Notes: generated from the letters alone by a model not told the origin. 64,000 nt of DNA from Pedobacter soli (GCF_900101435.1 NZ_FMZH01000017.1:1-64000); one strand, 5' to 3'. Counted from the first letter of the stretch, positions 42,277 through 50,334 are shown. Program-made: numbers and translations.

Positions 42277-43635
42277 ATGAAGAAAGTTTTTTTAGTAGCA
42301 ACCGCTTTAATGAGCCTGTTTTTAAACAGTAATGCACAAAAGCACACGGTAGATAAAGTTGCTGCTGTTGTAGGAGGTAATATTATCCTGCTATCAGATT
42401 TAAATCAACAATACACCCAATATCTTTATCAGGGAAATCCGCCTAATGAATCCATTAAGTGTAAAATTTTGCAACAAACCCTTACTCAAAAACTGCTGAA
42501 ACAACAGGCCGAAATTGATTCGGTAATGGTTGAAGACGGTGCCGTTGATGATGAGGTAAACAAGCGTATGCGTTACAGCATGCAACGTGCCGGCGGACAA
42601 GAGCGCTTAGAACAGTTTTTGAACAAATCGGTACTGCAATATAAAGATGAAATCCGTCCATCGGTAAAAGATGAACTGATTGCACAAAAAATGCAACAAA
42701 AAATTACCGAAAACATCAACGTTACCCCGATGGAGGTTGAAAAATATTTCAAATCGTTGGGCGATAGCATTCCTGAATTTAATACCGAGGTAGAAGTTGG
42801 TGAAGTAGTGTTAAACCCACAATTAACCCGTGCTGAGAAACAAAAATTCCGCGATAAAATTGAAGCCTTAAGATTAAGGGTTAAGAGCGGTGAGGATATG
42901 GGCGTATTGGCTAAAACCTATTCAGAAGATCCGGGGTCGGCATCAGATGGTGGTGACTATGGCTTCATTGACAGAAACACCATGGTAAAAGAATTTACCG
43001 CCTGGGCATTTAAATTAAAAGCCGGCGAAATTTCACCGGTATTCGAAACCGAATATGGTTTCCACTTTTTACAGGTATTAGAGCGCAGAGGAGAGCAGGT
43101 ACACGTTAGGCACATTTTAATTATGCCTAAAACTACACCTGAGAGTTTGACCCGTTTAAAATTGCATGCCGATAGTATTTACAACAACATTATGGGTAAA
43201 AAATTAAGCTTCGCAGCTGCTGCCAACCTTTACTCAGATAATAAAGAGACCAAATACAATGGTGGTATGATGTTAAATGCCGAGAATGTTCAGGCAAGAA
43301 GTACCTTAATCCCGGTTGATAAATTAGATCCGGCGGTATTTCTGGTAATCGATACCATGAAAGTAGGTGGTATTTCTAAACCTGATTTATTTACTGCACC
43401 TGATGGCAAACAAGGTTACCGCATTTTATATTTAAAAGCCAAAATACCACCTCACAAAGCCAATATGGTACAGGATTTCTCAAAAATCAGAGATGCTGCA
43501 CAAAGTGATAAAATTAATCGTACTTTAAGCGAATGGTTTGAGAAACGTCGCGAAAGTACTTACATTAAAATCGACGACGAATTCAATACCTGCGATGAAT
43601 TAAAAATCTGGACTAAAACCACAGCCGCAAAATAA
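42277..43635 (+). CDS. surA: Periplasmic peptidyl-prolyl isomerase (SurA)
   Basis: 452 residues from the ATG at 42277, which opens a signal peptide (MKKVFLVATALMSLFLNSNA). It chaperones outer-membrane proteins across the periplasm. The N-terminal domain (VDKVAAVVGGNIILLSDLNQQY) is followed by two parvulin domains, the first with SEDPGSASDGGDYGFIDR and FETEYGFHFLQVLERR (about residues 210-275) and a second, weaker one with VRHILI and GGMM (about 280-400). A -7 box TAAATTTG at 42251-42258 supports transcription just upstream, and the moxR gene follows 5 bases after the stop. Confidence 0.95.
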   Translation: MKKVFLVATALMSLFLNSNAQKHTVDKVAAVVGGNIILLSDLNQQYTQYLYQGNPPNESIKCKILQQTLTQKLLKQQAEIDSVMVEDGAVDDEVNKRMRYSMQRAGGQERLEQFLNKSVLQYKDEIRPSVKDELIAQKMQQKITENINVTPMEVEKYFKSLGDSIPEFNTEVEVGEVVLNPQLTRAEKQKFRDKIEALRLRVKSGEDMGVLAKTYSEDPGSASDGGDYGFIDRNTMVKEFTAWAFKLKAGEISPVFETEYGFHFLQVLERRGEQVHVRHILIMPKTTPESLTRLKLHADSIYNNIMGKKLSFAAAANLYSDNKETKYNGGMMLNAENVQARSTLIPVDKLDPAVFLVIDTMKVGGISKPDLFTAPDGKQGYRILYLKAKIPPHKANMVQDFSKIRDAAQSDKINRTLSEWFEKRRESTYIKIDDEFNTCDELKIWTKTTAAK

Positions 43636-43640
43636 TACAA

Positions 43641-44603
43641 ATGCAGTATAAGAACGAAGTAGAAGCTGTTGATGCGCTTCATCAATCATTCAACAACATT
43701 AAAGCCGAAATAAGCAAGGTCGTAGTTGGACAAGATGACATCATAAAATCTGTTTTAATCGCCATTTTTAGCAACGGGCATTGCCTGTTGGTTGGCGTAC
43801 CCGGATTAGCGAAAACTTTACTTGTTCAAACTGTAGCGTCGGTTTTAGACCTCGATTTTAACCGTATCCAGTTTACCCCTGATTTAATGCCAAGCGATAT
43901 TATTGGCGCAGAGATTTTAGGCGAAGACAGGCACTTTAAATTTATAAAAGGGCCTGTTTTTTCTAACATTATCCTGGCCGATGAAATTAACCGTACCCCT
44001 CCAAAAACGCAGGCTGCCTTATTAGAAGCCATGCAGGAGAAATCGGTTACCGCAGCCGGCCAAACCCATAGCCTGCCCAAACCGTTTTTCGTTTTGGCCA
44101 CGCAAAACCCTATCGAACAGGAAGGTACCTATCCTTTGCCAGAGGCACAGTTAGACCGTTTCATGTTCAACATTCAGTTAAACTACCCTGCCTTTGCAGA
44201 TGAGTTAAATATTGTAAAAAACACCACCAGCAATAAAACCGCGGCGTTACAAAAAATCATCCATGCCGATGATATCCAGTACTTCCAAAAATTGATCCGC
44301 GATATTCCGGTTACCGATAACGTTTTAGAATATGCCGTTAAACTAGCAGCTAAAACACGCCCGAATACAGAATTTGCAACTGAGACGGTAAATAAATATA
44401 TCAGTTGGGGAGCTGGCCCACGGGCTTCGCAATTCCTGGTATTAGGCGCAAAATGCCATGCAGCCGTAACCGGAAAATACTCTCCCGATATTGAAGATGT
44501 TAAAGCCGTTGCAGAGCCCATTTTACGTCACCGTATTGTACGTAATTACCGCGCAGAAGCTGAGGGCTTATCGATCGAAAAAATTATAAAAGATTTATTG
44601 TAA
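43641..44603 (+). CDS. MoxR family AAA+ ATPase
   Basis: 320 residues. Walker A LLVGVPGLAKTLLVQ near residue 52 and Walker B NIILADEINRTPPKTQAALLEAMQEK near residue 115 identify the family, with sensor segments LATQNPIEQEGTYPLPEAQLDRF. MoxR ATPases are cytoplasmic chaperones that insert cofactors or activate partner proteins, usually with a DUF58 and VWA protein downstream. No such partner follows here; the next gene is an HD hydrolase on the other side of a 156-base gap. It begins 5 bases after surA, so the two share a transcript. Confidence 0.95.
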   Translation: MQYKNEVEAVDALHQSFNNIKAEISKVVVGQDDIIKSVLIAIFSNGHCLLVGVPGLAKTLLVQTVASVLDLDFNRIQFTPDLMPSDIIGAEILGEDRHFKFIKGPVFSNIILADEINRTPPKTQAALLEAMQEKSVTAAGQTHSLPKPFFVLATQNPIEQEGTYPLPEAQLDRFMFNIQLNYPAFADELNIVKNTTSNKTAALQKIIHADDIQYFQKLIRDIPVTDNVLEYAVKLAAKTRPNTEFATETVNKYISWGAGPRASQFLVLGAKCHAAVTGKYSPDIEDVKAVAEPILRHRIVRNYRAEAEGLSIEKIIKDLL

Positions 44604-44759
44604 GTTAGTCGGGATTTGCAATCCCGATGTTCAAACCAGGATTTGTACTGCTTTCAATAGCCATTGGAATTCATAGCAGTTTGAGATTTCAAATTCCAAA
44701 CAAAGGGAAAAGTCAACTCCAATCTGTATCTTGTCTATCGATACCAATCGTAAAACCTC
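44604..44759. repeat. Intergenic hairpin CGGGATTTGCAATCCCG
   Basis: A 17-base palindrome at 44610-44626. Relatives are CGGGATTTGTAATCCCG at 46010-46026 and TCTGGATTATAAATCCAGA at 46075-46093, all between genes. The rest of the gap is unremarkable AT-rich DNA. Confidence 0.65.
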
Positions 44760-45374
44760 GTGCTAAAAGAAACATTCATTCATCTCCTTAAAAATTATAC
44801 GAATAGCGAAAGTATAATTGCAGAATTTTGGGGAGAGATTGAGCATAGCTACACCCATAAAAAAAGGTATTATCACACCCTTTCTCACCTCGATAACCTG
44901 TTAGCGCAATTAACTGCCGCGAAACATAAAATTGAAGGTTGGGATACCATCTTATTCACTTTGTTTTATCATGATGTCGTTTATAATGCATTAAAATCAG
45001 ACAATGAAGAACAAAGTGCAGCGCTCGCTGAAAAAAGAATGAAGCAGATTTCAGTTCCCGATTATATGATTAGGAACTGCAAAAACCAAATACTAGCAAC
45101 TAAAAAACATCTTACCGATACCGAATCAGATACAAATTATTTTACAGACGCTGATCTTTCGATATTGGGCGAAAGCCTCGAAAAATATATGGTGTATGCT
45201 CAAAATGTTAGAAAGGAATATTCAGTTTATCCGGATCGCGTTTATATTCCGGGGCGGAAAAAGGTTTTGGAACATTTCATAAAAATGGAACGGATTTATA
45301 AAACAAATTATTTCTACCATAAATTTGAAAACCAGGCAAAACATAACCTGCAGTTTGAGTTAAGTCGCCTTTAA
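44760..45374 (+). CDS. HD-domain-like metal-dependent phosphohydrolase
   Basis: 204 residues from a GTG start; no closer ATG fits. The motif YYHTLSHLDNLLAQL supplies a His pair and LFYHDVVYN the HD pair, with DADLSILGESLEKYMVYAQNVRKEY following. This is the pattern of the conserved family of predicted HD-superfamily hydrolases found widely and not biochemically studied. Presumed cytoplasmic. It may act on nucleotides, as many HD enzymes do. Followed after 36 bases by the YdeI-like gene. Confidence 0.85.
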   Translation: MLKETFIHLLKNYTNSESIIAEFWGEIEHSYTHKKRYYHTLSHLDNLLAQLTAAKHKIEGWDTILFTLFYHDVVYNALKSDNEEQSAALAEKRMKQISVPDYMIRNCKNQILATKKHLTDTESDTNYFTDADLSILGESLEKYMVYAQNVRKEYSVYPDRVYIPGRKKVLEHFIKMERIYKTNYFYHKFENQAKHNLQFELSRL

Positions 45375-45410
45375 TTATTTTTGTCGGGTAAAATTAATGC
45401 ATAAACAACG

Positions 45411-45989
45411 ATGGCCGAAAAAACAACCGAAACCTTTTGCCCTACCTGTCGCAAAGACTGGCGGGACTGGCTGTTAAAACACCACGACACCAAACAATCG
45501 GTTTCGCTGATTTGCTACAAAACCAAAGCCAATAAACCCACCATATCCTGGAGTGATGCTGTAGAAGAAGCCCTTTGCTTTGGCTGGATTGACAGCGTTA
45601 GAAAAACAATTGACGAAGAAAGTTTTTCCCAGTTTTTTAGCAGACGAAAGCCCAATAGTGGTTGGTCGAAAATTAACAAAGCCAAGATTGAGCAATTAAC
45701 TGCAGCCGGCTTAATGGCACCTGCTGGAGTAGCATGTATCGAGCGTGCTAAAACAAACGGCTCGTGGGTAATTTTAGATGAAGTAGAAGAACTTACCATC
45801 CCTGCTGATTTAACCACTGCATTTGAAATTACAGCTGGCAGCGAAACATTTTTTACTGGCCTAAGCAAATCGGTGCGCAAGGCGATGCTACAATGGATTA
45901 CCCTGGCCAAACGCCCTGAAACCCGGCAGAAAAGAATTACTGAGCTGGTTGAACTGGCCGGCCAGAACAAAAAGCCTAAACAATTTTAA
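45411..45989 (+). CDS. YdeI/OmpD-associated family protein
   Basis: 192 residues. The family core is visible: WLLKHHDTKQSVSLICYKT, SWSDAVEEALCFGWIDSVRKTIDEES, FSRRKPNSGWSKINKAKIEQL and the C-terminal KSVRKAMLQWITLAKRPETRQKRI. Such proteins are cytoplasmic and are linked by name to bacteriocin protection in Salmonella, but their biochemistry is unclear. Residues 1-20 include a CPTCRK pair that could bind metal. It follows the HD gene on the same strand. Confidence 0.85.
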   Translation: MAEKTTETFCPTCRKDWRDWLLKHHDTKQSVSLICYKTKANKPTISWSDAVEEALCFGWIDSVRKTIDEESFSQFFSRRKPNSGWSKINKAKIEQLTAAGLMAPAGVACIERAKTNGSWVILDEVEELTIPADLTTAFEITAGSETFFTGLSKSVRKAMLQWITLAKRPETRQKRITELVELAGQNKKPKQF

Positions 45990-46009
45990 TTTTTAGTTTA
46001 ACTGTTAGG

Positions 46010-46093
46010 CGGGATTTGTAATCCCGACTTATCTAACTTTATTTAAGTCGATTAAAAATCCACAGAACTTTAGATCTGGATTATAAATCCAGA
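46010..46093. repeat. Two intergenic palindromes of the GGGATT/AATCCC kind
   Basis: CGGGATTTGTAATCCCG (46010-46026) and TCTGGATTATAAATCCAGA (46075-46093), separated by AT-rich DNA. Relative to 44610-44626 the stem bases differ in pairs. Confidence 0.65.
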
Positions 46094-46182
46094 CCAACAC
46101 CTCGTGCAAAAAATTATATTTGTAATAACGAATAAGTGCTGGAGTACGCTATTACTTTTAACTAATCTTAACCTCCTCTAAA

Positions 46183-46770
46183 TTGAGTGCACTAACCAAT
46201 TTTTATAACCGTTTTGCTTTTTTCTATCCATTGGTTGATATTTTTCTGAAACCGCAAAAGAAAAAATTCTTTAACGAAATCAATCTGCTCCCTCATGGAA
46301 AGCTGCTCGAAATTGGCGTAGGTAATGGCTCACATTTCCATTTATACCAAAGGCATCAAATTACCGGAATAGAGATTTCTTCGGCTATGCTTAATACGGC
46401 TAAAAAGCATTCAGATGGTACTATTGCACTTTTCGAAATGAATGGCGAAGACCTAGATTTTGAACCTGAATCTTTTGATTATGTAGTCCTTTCGCATGTA
46501 ATTGCCGTAGCACAGTACCCTGAAAAACTGATCATGCAATGTCACAAAGTATTAAAATCTGGTGGAAAATTGCTTATACTAAACCACTTTACCCCAAATA
46601 ACTGGTTAAAATATCTAGACCGGGCTTTTAACCTATTTGCTGGCATATTTCAATTGAAATCTTTATTTTACATCCACCATATTAAGGCTATTGAACGGTT
46701 TAAACCTGAAAAAGAAATTGACTTAAAACCATTTGCTTATTTTAAAATCTTAATGCTCGTCAAATCTTGA
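46183..46770 (+). CDS. Class I SAM-dependent methyltransferase (PmtA-like)
   Basis: 195 residues from a TTG start, as no ATG suits the fold. SAM-binding motif I is LLEIGVGNGSHF (about residue 41), followed by GIEISSAMLNTAKKH and FDYVVLSHVIAVAQYPEKL. This layout resembles phosphatidylethanolamine or small-lipid methyltransferases of the PmtA group. The next gene overlaps its stop by 4 bases (TTGA), which suggests that the membrane protein and this enzyme work on the same lipid. Cytoplasmic. Confidence 0.82.
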   Translation: MSALTNFYNRFAFFYPLVDIFLKPQKKKFFNEINLLPHGKLLEIGVGNGSHFHLYQRHQITGIEISSAMLNTAKKHSDGTIALFEMNGEDLDFEPESFDYVVLSHVIAVAQYPEKLIMQCHKVLKSGGKLLILNHFTPNNWLKYLDRAFNLFAGIFQLKSLFYIHHIKAIERFKPEKEIDLKPFAYFKILMLVKS

Positions 46771-47270
46771 AAAAACACTATTGGTATATTGCCCCGGCAT
46801 TAATCATCAGCTTATTTATCTACCTCTTTTACCGGACAGATAAAACACTGGTGAACCAGATTTTTATTCAGCTGAGTTCTTTAAAAACTTACGAAGATTT
46901 AAAATGCAGCATCACCACCACTTTACCGTTAAATAAATATATCATCTACTCTTTGCCCGAGGGCCTTTGGGTTTTCTGCATCACCCTAACTTCGAAGGGC
47001 TTTTATATTAAATTTTTTAACCGGCAAATCGATTGTGTTTTAATTCCTCCGGCATTTGCCATCGGGCTTGAATTATTTCAACTGCTCCACATTACCAATG
47101 GCCGTTTTGATATACTGGATATAGCAGTTTCGCTGCTCTTTTGGTTTTTGGCATTAAAAATTACGCAAACCAAAGCACGGTTGGAGAATGTATTTAATGC
47201 TTTCAACCTTAACAGTGCGGTTTGTTTACTGAGCTATTGCATTGTTTATCTGGCGCATGTAAATCACTAA
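46767..47270 (+). CDS. VanZ-like small membrane protein
   Basis: 167 residues from a TTG start that overlaps the TGA of the methyltransferase (TTGA). At least four hydrophobic helices: residues about 7-22, 62-76, 92-108 and 115-132, plus a terminal one. LELFQLLHITNGRFDILDIAVSLL recalls the VanZ pattern (ExxQ then R-x-D-x-x-D), which is found in teicoplanin-resistance VanZ and many phospho-lipid-related membrane proteins. The overlap suggests a shared function with the methyltransferase. Substrate unknown. Confidence 0.7.
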   Translation: MKKHYWYIAPALIISLFIYLFYRTDKTLVNQIFIQLSSLKTYEDLKCSITTTLPLNKYIIYSLPEGLWVFCITLTSKGFYIKFFNRQIDCVLIPPAFAIGLELFQLLHITNGRFDILDIAVSLLFWFLALKITQTKARLENVFNAFNLNSAVCLLSYCIVYLAHVNH

Positions 47271-47286
47271 AATCTTAATTTAACAT

Positions 47287-47315
47287 TTGCAATTCGCTGG
47301 AAATAAATATATTTG
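47287..47315 (+). promoter_or_regulatory. Promoter of the leader ORF and TPR gene
   Basis: TTG (47287-47289) and TATATTTG (47308-47315) are 18 bases apart, close to consensus. The predicted start lies about 13 bases before the ATG at 47333. Confidence 0.75.
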
Positions 47316-47332
47316 CATCAAATTTTACTACA

Positions 47333-47428
47333 ATGCTACGTCAAATACATATCCAGCAAACAAACTTTAGCCCGTCTTGTGGCTTAAAGGGTTGGGGTAT
47401 TGAGGTAAATTTCCTTTCCAATCCTTAG
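47333..47428 (+). CDS. Possible 31-residue leader peptide upstream of the TPR gene
   Basis: ATG at 47333 opens a 31-codon frame ending in TAG at 47428. The peptide starts MLRQIHIQQTNFSPSCG and has one Cys, a Trp and several Asn. The strong promoter just upstream means that it is on the transcript. It is 95 bases before the TPR gene ATG. It may be an attenuator peptide, a small secreted product or a chance frame in a 250-base leader. I do not recognise it. Confidence 0.4.
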   Translation: MLRQIHIQQTNFSPSCGLKGWGIEVNFLSNP

Positions 47429-47523
47429 TGTTTAAGGGCTAACCTATAAAATCTACATTTAACAAATCTTTTTTTATTACCCTTTGCTAAGCTGTATGGC
47501 TTATCCAAACTATTATATCCATT

Positions 47524-48045
47524 ATGGACATTTATACCACTGCGGACGAAAAATATCTGCAGGCCATTGAAGAATTAAACTGGGGCGAACTGCCCAAAGC
47601 GCTTCAATATTTTAACGAATTGATTGCTTTTGATCCTGATTATGCACGTGCGTATTTTCAGCTGGGGAATTTATACCATTACCGTTTTAAAGATTACAAA
47701 ACTGCAGGCTATTATTACAAGCGCTGTATCGAACTGGATGCCGATTTTCCGGAGGTTTACGAACCTTACCTTAAGCTCGTAATTACGCTTAAAATGCATA
47801 AGCTCGCTAAACAAATTGCAGATAAAGCATTATGCGTTGCAGGCGTTTGCGAAGCCCGGATTTACGAAAATTTAGGCCTGCATGCCGAGCAACAACAAAA
47901 TTTTACCACGGCAGCCCATTATTTTAAAAAGGCTGAACTGTTTAATGCCGTGCAAGATCAGCACAGCGTTTTGCAGGAACATCAGGACCGGATTAAAAAC
48001 AAGCTGAACAGTACTAAAGCAATGATTTATGATTTACAGGGATAA
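47524..48045 (+). CDS. TPR-repeat protein
   Basis: 173 residues. Tetratricopeptide units are seen at ELPKALQYFNELIAFDPDYARAYFQLGNLY, YKTAGYYYKRCIELDADFPEVYEP and FTTAAHYFKKAELFNA, giving about three repeats and a charged C-terminal helix. Such proteins are scaffolds for protein-protein contacts, and no enzyme domain is attached. It is cytoplasmic (no signal). It is transcribed from the promoter at 47287, with a long leader holding a short ORF, and its stop codon lies within the stem of its own terminator. Confidence 0.85.
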   Translation: MDIYTTADEKYLQAIEELNWGELPKALQYFNELIAFDPDYARAYFQLGNLYHYRFKDYKTAGYYYKRCIELDADFPEVYEPYLKLVITLKMHKLAKQIADKALCVAGVCEARIYENLGLHAEQQQNFTTAAHYFKKAELFNAVQDQHSVLQEHQDRIKNKLNSTKAMIYDLQG

Positions 48046-48066
48046 AGGTTCGCCTTTATCCCTTTT
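48039..48066 (+). terminator. Terminator of the TPR gene with UUCG tetraloop
   Basis: GGGATAAAGG-TTCG-CCTTTATCCC followed by TTTT. The stem includes the TPR stop codon (48043-48045). Strong ten-pair stem. Confidence 0.88.
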
Positions 48067-48166
48067 CGCCATACAAATCAGTACTTTAATCTTTTTATTT
48101 TAATTTTGTTATTATCTTTACCGCACAATTACAAAGCATAAATTTTTAAATCAAAAATATTTCAAT

Positions 48167-48358
48167 ATGTCAGCTCACGATTCACACGCACCAGTTCAGC
48201 AAACTAAAGGCATTTGGGCATTACCATTAACTGCCTGGATTATTGTTTTAATCTTGCTTGTGGCTTTCACAAGACCAATTTTCCACCATGAAGAAGAAGG
48301 TGCTTCACACGAAAAAACTGAAGTGCATCACTCAGAAGCTACTGAATCGCACCACTAG
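48167..48358 (+). CDS. His-rich small single-pass membrane protein
   Basis: 63 residues. A short N-terminal part with two His (MSAHDSHAPVQQTKG) is followed by one membrane helix (WALPLTAWIIVLILLVAFT) and a tail holding eight or more His and Glu residues (FHHEEEGASHEKTEVHHSE). The tail is suited to bind zinc, copper or iron. Small His/Glu-tail membrane proteins of this type may assist oxidase assembly or metal delivery, but I recognise no named family. A terminator follows directly. Its own promoter is probably in the 120-base leader but I could not define it. Confidence 0.75.
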   Translation: MSAHDSHAPVQQTKGIWALPLTAWIIVLILLVAFTRPIFHHEEEGASHEKTEVHHSEATESHH

Positions 48359-48380
48359 GCATTGCCAGTACATAAAACAA

Positions 48381-48408
48381 AAAAAGCGCTTTAATCAGCG
48401 CTTTTTTT
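48381..48408. terminator. Bidirectional terminator
   Basis: AAAAAGCGCT-TTAATC-AGCGCTTTTTTT, a ten-pair stem with T-runs on both strands. It ends the His-rich gene. Confidence 0.9.
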
Positions 48409-48414
48409 GTTTTA

Positions 48415-48477
48415 CTGGTCGGTGTCTCCACCAACCAGCTTGATTATAATTGTTTCGGTCGGTGTCTCCACCGACCG
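48415..48477. repeat. GGTCGGTGTCTCCACCGACC hairpin repeat, copies 2 and 3
   Basis: CTGGTCGGTGTCTCCACC then AACCAG at 48415-48438 and CGGTCGGTGTCTCCACC then GACCG at 48456-48477. Compared with the copy at 15185-15208, the C-G pair in the outer stem has changed to T-A with its partner changed too. Confidence 0.75.
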
Positions 48478-48483
48478 ATAAGC

Positions 48484-49371
48484 CTATTTATCCAATTGCC
48501 CCATAATGTTCGGGTAGTCGGTAATAATTCCGTCTACACCCAGATCTTTAAAATATTTGACTTCTTTAACTGTGTTCACCGTCCAGGGGATGATCTTGAT
48601 CCCCATGGCATGGCAACGATCTACCAGCCCCTTGCCTACCAATACCGAATACGGACTGTAAATAGTTGGTTTAAAGCCTAATTTTTCAATGTAGGTTTCG
48701 AAAGGTTCTTTCTCATCAATTAACAGCGAAGTTTGCACCTTAGGGTATTTCTCGTGCAGATACTGAAGTGTACGCATATCAAACGATTCTATAATTACCC
48801 TTTTAGCCAGTTTCTTTGCATTAATAATCTCCATAATCAAATCCACAAACTCAGCAGGTTCGGGATGGAATTCGTTATCGCCGTTTTTAATGGTTTTGGT
48901 TTCGATACTGTAAACCGGTCTGGCCAGTTTGTGCTCCTTAACATAAGCCTCAACTGCATCAATAGTTTCGCTAAGTAATGGTTTATAAGCCTTAAACTTC
49001 ATTTGCCCTGGAAAACGGTCGTGAACTTTACTGCCTACATCAAACTTTTTAACCTCTTCATAGTCCATTTTATAAATGTTAAACTTCTTTTGGTCTTTCA
49101 GGCTAATGGGCTTTCCGTTGGGCTGTAAAGAAATTTCATTGTTAAAATAAGGTTCCTGCGAAAGTACTACCATCTTATCTTTCGAAATTACTGCATCCAT
49201 TTCTAAGGTAGTAACCCCTAAATCTAGCGCTTTTAACATCCCTTCAATGGTATTTTCGGGCATGATTCCTCTTGCGCCGGCTTTGCCCTGCACATCGAAC
49301 TTTTGTTTCTGGGCCGAAACATTAAAACACAATAAAGCGAGAGCGGAGAATAAAAGTATTTTTTTATGCAT
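48484..49371 (-). CDS. Secreted glycerophosphodiester phosphodiesterase homologue, likely inactive
   Basis: 295 residues from the ATG at 49371 (MHKKILLFSALALLCFNVSA); the longer frame to 49395 is rejected. The GDPD barrel is visible with PENTIEGMLKALDLGVTTLEMDAVISKD and, at the end, GVDGIITDYP. However the HRG of the usual N-terminal catalytic motif is KAG (QGKAGARG), and the second catalytic His of SHEP is Gln (LSQEPYFNNE). Both His that act as acid and base are thus gone, while the metal-binding Glu/Asp are kept. It probably binds rather than cuts glycerophosphodiesters, or has another role. Periplasmic. Confidence 0.85.
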   Translation of the reverse strand: MHKKILLFSALALLCFNVSAQKQKFDVQGKAGARGIMPENTIEGMLKALDLGVTTLEMDAVISKDKMVVLSQEPYFNNEISLQPNGKPISLKDQKKFNIYKMDYEEVKKFDVGSKVHDRFPGQMKFKAYKPLLSETIDAVEAYVKEHKLARPVYSIETKTIKNGDNEFHPEPAEFVDLIMEIINAKKLAKRVIIESFDMRTLQYLHEKYPKVQTSLLIDEKEPFETYIEKLGFKPTIYSPYSVLVGKGLVDRCHAMGIKIIPWTVNTVKEVKYFKDLGVDGIITDYPNIMGQLDK

Positions 49372-49423
49372 GAATTTTAAACGTAAAATGAACAATTTTA
49401 TTAGGGTAACTACAAATTGCGAA

Positions 49424-49455
49424 ATAAAAAAAGGGCTTCTTTTTACGGAAAGCCC
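49424..49455 (-). terminator. Terminator of the NTF2-like gene
   Basis: On the minus strand AGGGCTT pairs with AAGCCCT around an eleven-base loop, followed by TTTTTTT. Confidence 0.75.
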
Positions 49456-49476
49456 TCTTCAATTCACATTTGTTAT

Positions 49477-50334
49477 TTATCTTTCGGCAGGTACAAAGGC
49501 CTGTACAATTAAATTCCAGCTTGCATCTGCGGCTTTTTCGTAAACAAAAACATAGTTGAAGCTCTCGCGGAGGTCTGCTTTATAATCAATGGTGGCTACA
49601 CCATAAGTATAGGCTAAATCGCTACCAATTGCTTTATCTACACCAGTTGTTTTTAAATTAATTTTGCTCACCATACCGTTGTAGAAAGCAACAATTTTAC
49701 CTTTTCCTTCAATGGCTTCATTACCCGGGAAAAGCAAACGTGCATCGTTGGTTAAAAAGCCGCCAAAAGCTGCAATACCATGTGTTTTTAATAAGGTATT
49801 TAAAGTTTTTTCGGTAGTTAAAATAATTTCTTTACCAGCTTTAACCTCTTTTTCATTTAAAAATTTTGGCGCTACATGGTCTTTTGGCTCAATAAACTGT
49901 GGCGTAAATTTAGCCAAAGGCTTGTTGCTTTCGGTACCCAGGTCAATCGCCAGTTTCCATTTGCCATTCTCCGATTTCCAGATCGACAGGTACTGTCCGT
50001 ATTTTTTATCTGTTCCATCAACTTCGTATGGGCCAGTAGTGAAACCTAAATCTCCGCTGCGTGATACTTTAGCTAAATTTGGCGTCCATGAAACACCGTT
50101 TTCGCTGTTTGCTTTATTGGCATAAAAAGTTTTAACGTTAACCGGGTTTGGTCTGAATACCAATGCACTGCCTAGCGAATATTCAAGAAAAGCCTCTTTA
50201 TCTCCGTTTTTTGCCACCGCTTTGGCAAAATCTTTCTCAGCATTTACTAAAGATTTGGTTGTTCCATCACTTTTTTGAGCAAATGTGCTCAGTGCTAAAA
50301 GTGAAGCTATGGCAGTTGTAAATAGGTGTTTCAT
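49477..50334 (-). CDS. Secreted protein with two NTF2/SnoaL-like (DUF4440) domains
   Basis: 285 residues with a signal peptide (MKHLFTTAIASLLALSTFA). The first half (residues about 25-150) has LVNAEKDFAKAVAKNGDKEAFLEY, SKVSRSGDLGFTTGPYEV and WKSENGKWKLAIDLG, the pattern of DUF4440 (NTF2-like). The second half repeats it more weakly (LLKTHGIAAFGGFLTNDARLLFPG, DLAYTYGVATIDYKA). These two domains likely form a cone-shaped ligand-binding pair. Periplasmic; ligand unknown. Followed by a terminator, so single gene. Confidence 0.82.
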   Translation of the reverse strand: MKHLFTTAIASLLALSTFAQKSDGTTKSLVNAEKDFAKAVAKNGDKEAFLEYSLGSALVFRPNPVNVKTFYANKANSENGVSWTPNLAKVSRSGDLGFTTGPYEVDGTDKKYGQYLSIWKSENGKWKLAIDLGTESNKPLAKFTPQFIEPKDHVAPKFLNEKEVKAGKEIILTTEKTLNTLLKTHGIAAFGGFLTNDARLLFPGNEAIEGKGKIVAFYNGMVSKINLKTTGVDKAIGSDLAYTYGVATIDYKADLRESFNYVFVYEKAADASWNLIVQAFVPAER

